Assembly (NCBI GenBank): GCA_002307135.1
Contig: DBTQ01000034.1
Location: forward strand, 228,036 to 292,035
DNA from: Bacteroidetes bacterium UBA1312
Lineage (GTDB): Bacteria > Bacteroidota > Bacteroidia > Chitinophagales > Chitinophagaceae
DNA length: 64,000 nucleotides
Direction of reading: 5' to 3'
Both the position numbers and the translations under genes were made by a program. The notes below the pieces were generated by a model. That model was not told the origin of the DNA. It was given only the letters and a program-made list of their open reading frames with translations, and did not search any database. Shown here one piece after another: positions 62,833 to 64,000 of the stretch (position 1 is its first letter; every line of letters begins with the position of its first letter).

Positions 62833-63055
62833 ATGAGTAATAAACCTATATCATATACCCTTGTTTATAATTGTACTAATAAGCTTGACACTTATGGAAA
62901 GGTATTAGTACTAATTAGAGCGTATAAAAATGCCCGTAAATTTTTATTTCTAAAGGTATTCACGTCAAACCAGAACATTGGGGTATAGGCAAAGAAAAAT
63001 TATAAAACATCCAAGTAGTTTTCAATTCAATGACTGTCTGTTTGTAGGAAAGTAA
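62833..63055 (+). pseudogene. frame-shifted remnant of a tyrosine recombinase N-terminus
   Basis: From ATG 62833 the first frame reads MSNKPISYTLVYN...YGKVLVLIRAYKN and stops at TAG 62986-62988. A second frame from about 62949 reads SKGIHVKPEHWGIG before TAA 63003-63005; a third from 62999 reads IIKHPSSFQFND and ends TAA 63053-63055. Read together, these match the arm-DNA-binding start of Bacteroidota phage/conjugative integrases (a Lys/Arg-rich strand, then GIxVKPEHW, then xKHP...N). At least two frameshifts are needed, and the catalytic domain is missing. It lies 139 bases downstream of ssrA, a classic integrase target. I consider it a dead relic of an island. Confidence 0.7.
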
Positions 63056-63631
63056 GAAAAAGTTTTCTTTTCAGTATTATTTTGAGTGGTAAAAGAACAA
63101 TTCAAAAAGGTTACCTTTTACCGTGCAGACCTTCTGTAAAAGTGTAATAATTAAACACCACATTACATCATCCGCATTAATTTTAGCGATAAAAAACCGT
63201 TCATTTTATTTATTTGTATAGTTTTAATATTTTTATTTTAAATTCGGGTAGAACACACACTGGCAAAAGAATACGTGTTATTTTTAGCTATGTAACACTA
63301 CAAATGTCTAAAAATATTTTAAAAATATTTTTAGACATTTTTACAGCACGCCATCATCACTTAAATTAAAACCTTCTATCGGAGGCTCTTAGGGATATAG
63401 TTCTTTTGAAGGGTAAATGTGGCATTACGGTAAGTATTTTGTATCGTTTGCAACTTTATTTATTTTAAAATCACAATTACTATATGTGATAAAAACATAA
63501 AATGAACTCTATAAATAATATTATAAAAATATATTAATAGTAATTGTCGGTTTGTATATTTTGAAATTTCAATATAACCTTTCACATTTGTTAACATTAA
63601 CAATTGTACAACACCCAATTTTAATCGCTAC
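63056..63631. other. 576 bases without a gene, island-edge DNA
   Basis: AT-rich, no reading frame of useful length on either strand. It holds an inverted repeat GGTAAAAG/CTTTTACC (63088-63095 and 63115-63122), the hairpin of 63302-63340, and A/T-runs. I see no promoter with a confident -33/-7 pair. Confidence 0.6.
63302..63343. terminator. long AT-rich hairpin
   Basis: AATGTCTAAAAATATT and its complement pair over about 17 bp (arms about 63302-63318 and 63324-63340), with T-runs on the right. It may terminate transcription or be part of a mobile-element end. Confidence 0.45.
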
Positions 63632-64000
63632 ATGCCCCGATTGTTTATACCTATACTCTGTTTGCTCTGCTACAGTTCTGCCTTTGGCAAGAACGTGACA
63701 GACAGCACGTTATTGAGTATAGAATATCCTATAAGTAGTGTTGAAAATAAATTTACGCAACGCTTATCGTACCGTACGACCATTGATACCGTAGTGGACA
63801 TCCATATAGACTGCTACTATATGTTAAATTACAAAGACAGTCTCCATCTATACGACCTGACCTTTGAAGGCATCCGGATACACCCTGGAGTTGGTTATGT
63901 GGATCTGCCATTTGCCAAAGCAGTCAGTACCCACAAAATGCACGCGGACTACTTTGACATCATCCAACGCTTCCGGATGGTACCGGCGGGTCAATACAAA
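63632..64000 (+). CDS. exported protein, 5' end only (runs off window), more GC-rich than neighbours
   Basis: An open frame of 123 codons from ATG 63632 to the window end without a stop. It starts with a signal-like sequence (MPRLFIPILCLLCYSSAFG), then STLLSIEYPISSVENKFTQRLSYRTTIDTVVDIHIDCYYM. I do not recognise a family. Codons such as CTG, ACC, CGG and CGC are more frequent than in the rest of the window, and 22 of the last 40 bases are G or C. This points to a different origin, consistent with the island edge beside ssrA. Only the N-terminus is visible, so no role can be given. Confidence 0.65.
   Translation, partial: MPRLFIPILCLLCYSSAFGKNVTDSTLLSIEYPISSVENKFTQRLSYRTTIDTVVDIHIDCYYMLNYKDSLHLYDLTFEGIRIHPGVGYVDLPFAKAVSTHKMHADYFDIIQRFRMVPAGQYK

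Noticed and set aside
63160..63300. further integrase coding fragments
   Set aside because: Short open stretches such as one reading TGKRIRVIF have no convincing match to the integrase catalytic domain.

Overview
The window is a stretch of chromosome from a member of the Bacteroidota, most likely a Chitinophagaceae-type (Chitinophagales/Sphingobacteriia) species. Supporting signs are several secreted proteins with type IX secretion (T9SS) C-terminal sorting domains, a PorV/PorQ-family protein, a TonB-dependent receptor with an N-terminal carboxypeptidase-like domain, hybrid-like propeller sensor kinases, the short CarB, promoters of the TTTG-N19/20-TAnnTTTG type, weak Shine-Dalgarno sequences and an AT-rich base composition. 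The family-level placement is inference; no 16S gene is present.

Layout. Bases 1-174 are the 3' end of a cytochrome c oxidase subunit I gene. Bases 288-3484 hold an M17 aminopeptidase (-), rsmA and an overlapping D-2-hydroxyacid dehydrogenase. Bases 3536-12692 are a surface/secretion locus: TonB-dependent receptor, a 1339-residue exported protein and a PorV/PorQ-family protein. Bases 12774-16444 hold greA, a HIT protein with an altered motif, tRNA-Lys, a GNAT acetyltransferase and typA. The isc Fe-S operon (iscS-iscU-iscA, minus strand) follows, then methylmalonyl-CoA epimerase, a radical SAM protein, a T9SS cargo protein, and a persulfide-metabolism-like cluster (CstB-like MBL/rhodanese protein, MTH1187 protein, Cys-less ArsR regulator). 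Bases 23666-35347 hold a UvrD-type helicase-nuclease, a thioredoxin-like protein, proline dehydrogenase, a T9SS cargo protein, tRNA-Leu, an orphan response regulator, a small lipoprotein and a large PKD/T9SS type B protein.

Bases 35357-47259 hold a propeller-type two-component system, an M16 peptidase pair, a TIGR01777 epimerase-like protein, a CPA1 antiporter and a NagZ/beta-lactamase fusion. Bases 47278-50942 hold a DtxR-family regulator, DUF502, serC and DUF1015. Then come DUF3108, a flippase-like membrane protein, ruvC, a GT-C membrane protein, a classical HK/RR pair, an OmpA lipoprotein and carB. A phytase-like lipoprotein, a small acidic protein and the tmRNA gene ssrA end the ordinary backbone.

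The right edge differs in character. Immediately after ssrA there is a frame-shifted remnant of a tyrosine-recombinase N-terminus, about 900 bases of gene-poor AT-rich DNA with inverted repeats, and then the start of a visibly more GC-rich exported protein running off the window. I read this as the decayed edge of an island inserted at ssrA. No CRISPR array, insertion sequence or rRNA was seen. The genes are otherwise mostly conserved housekeeping and surface functions; many are separated by unusually long, perfect hairpins that probably terminate transcription from both sides.
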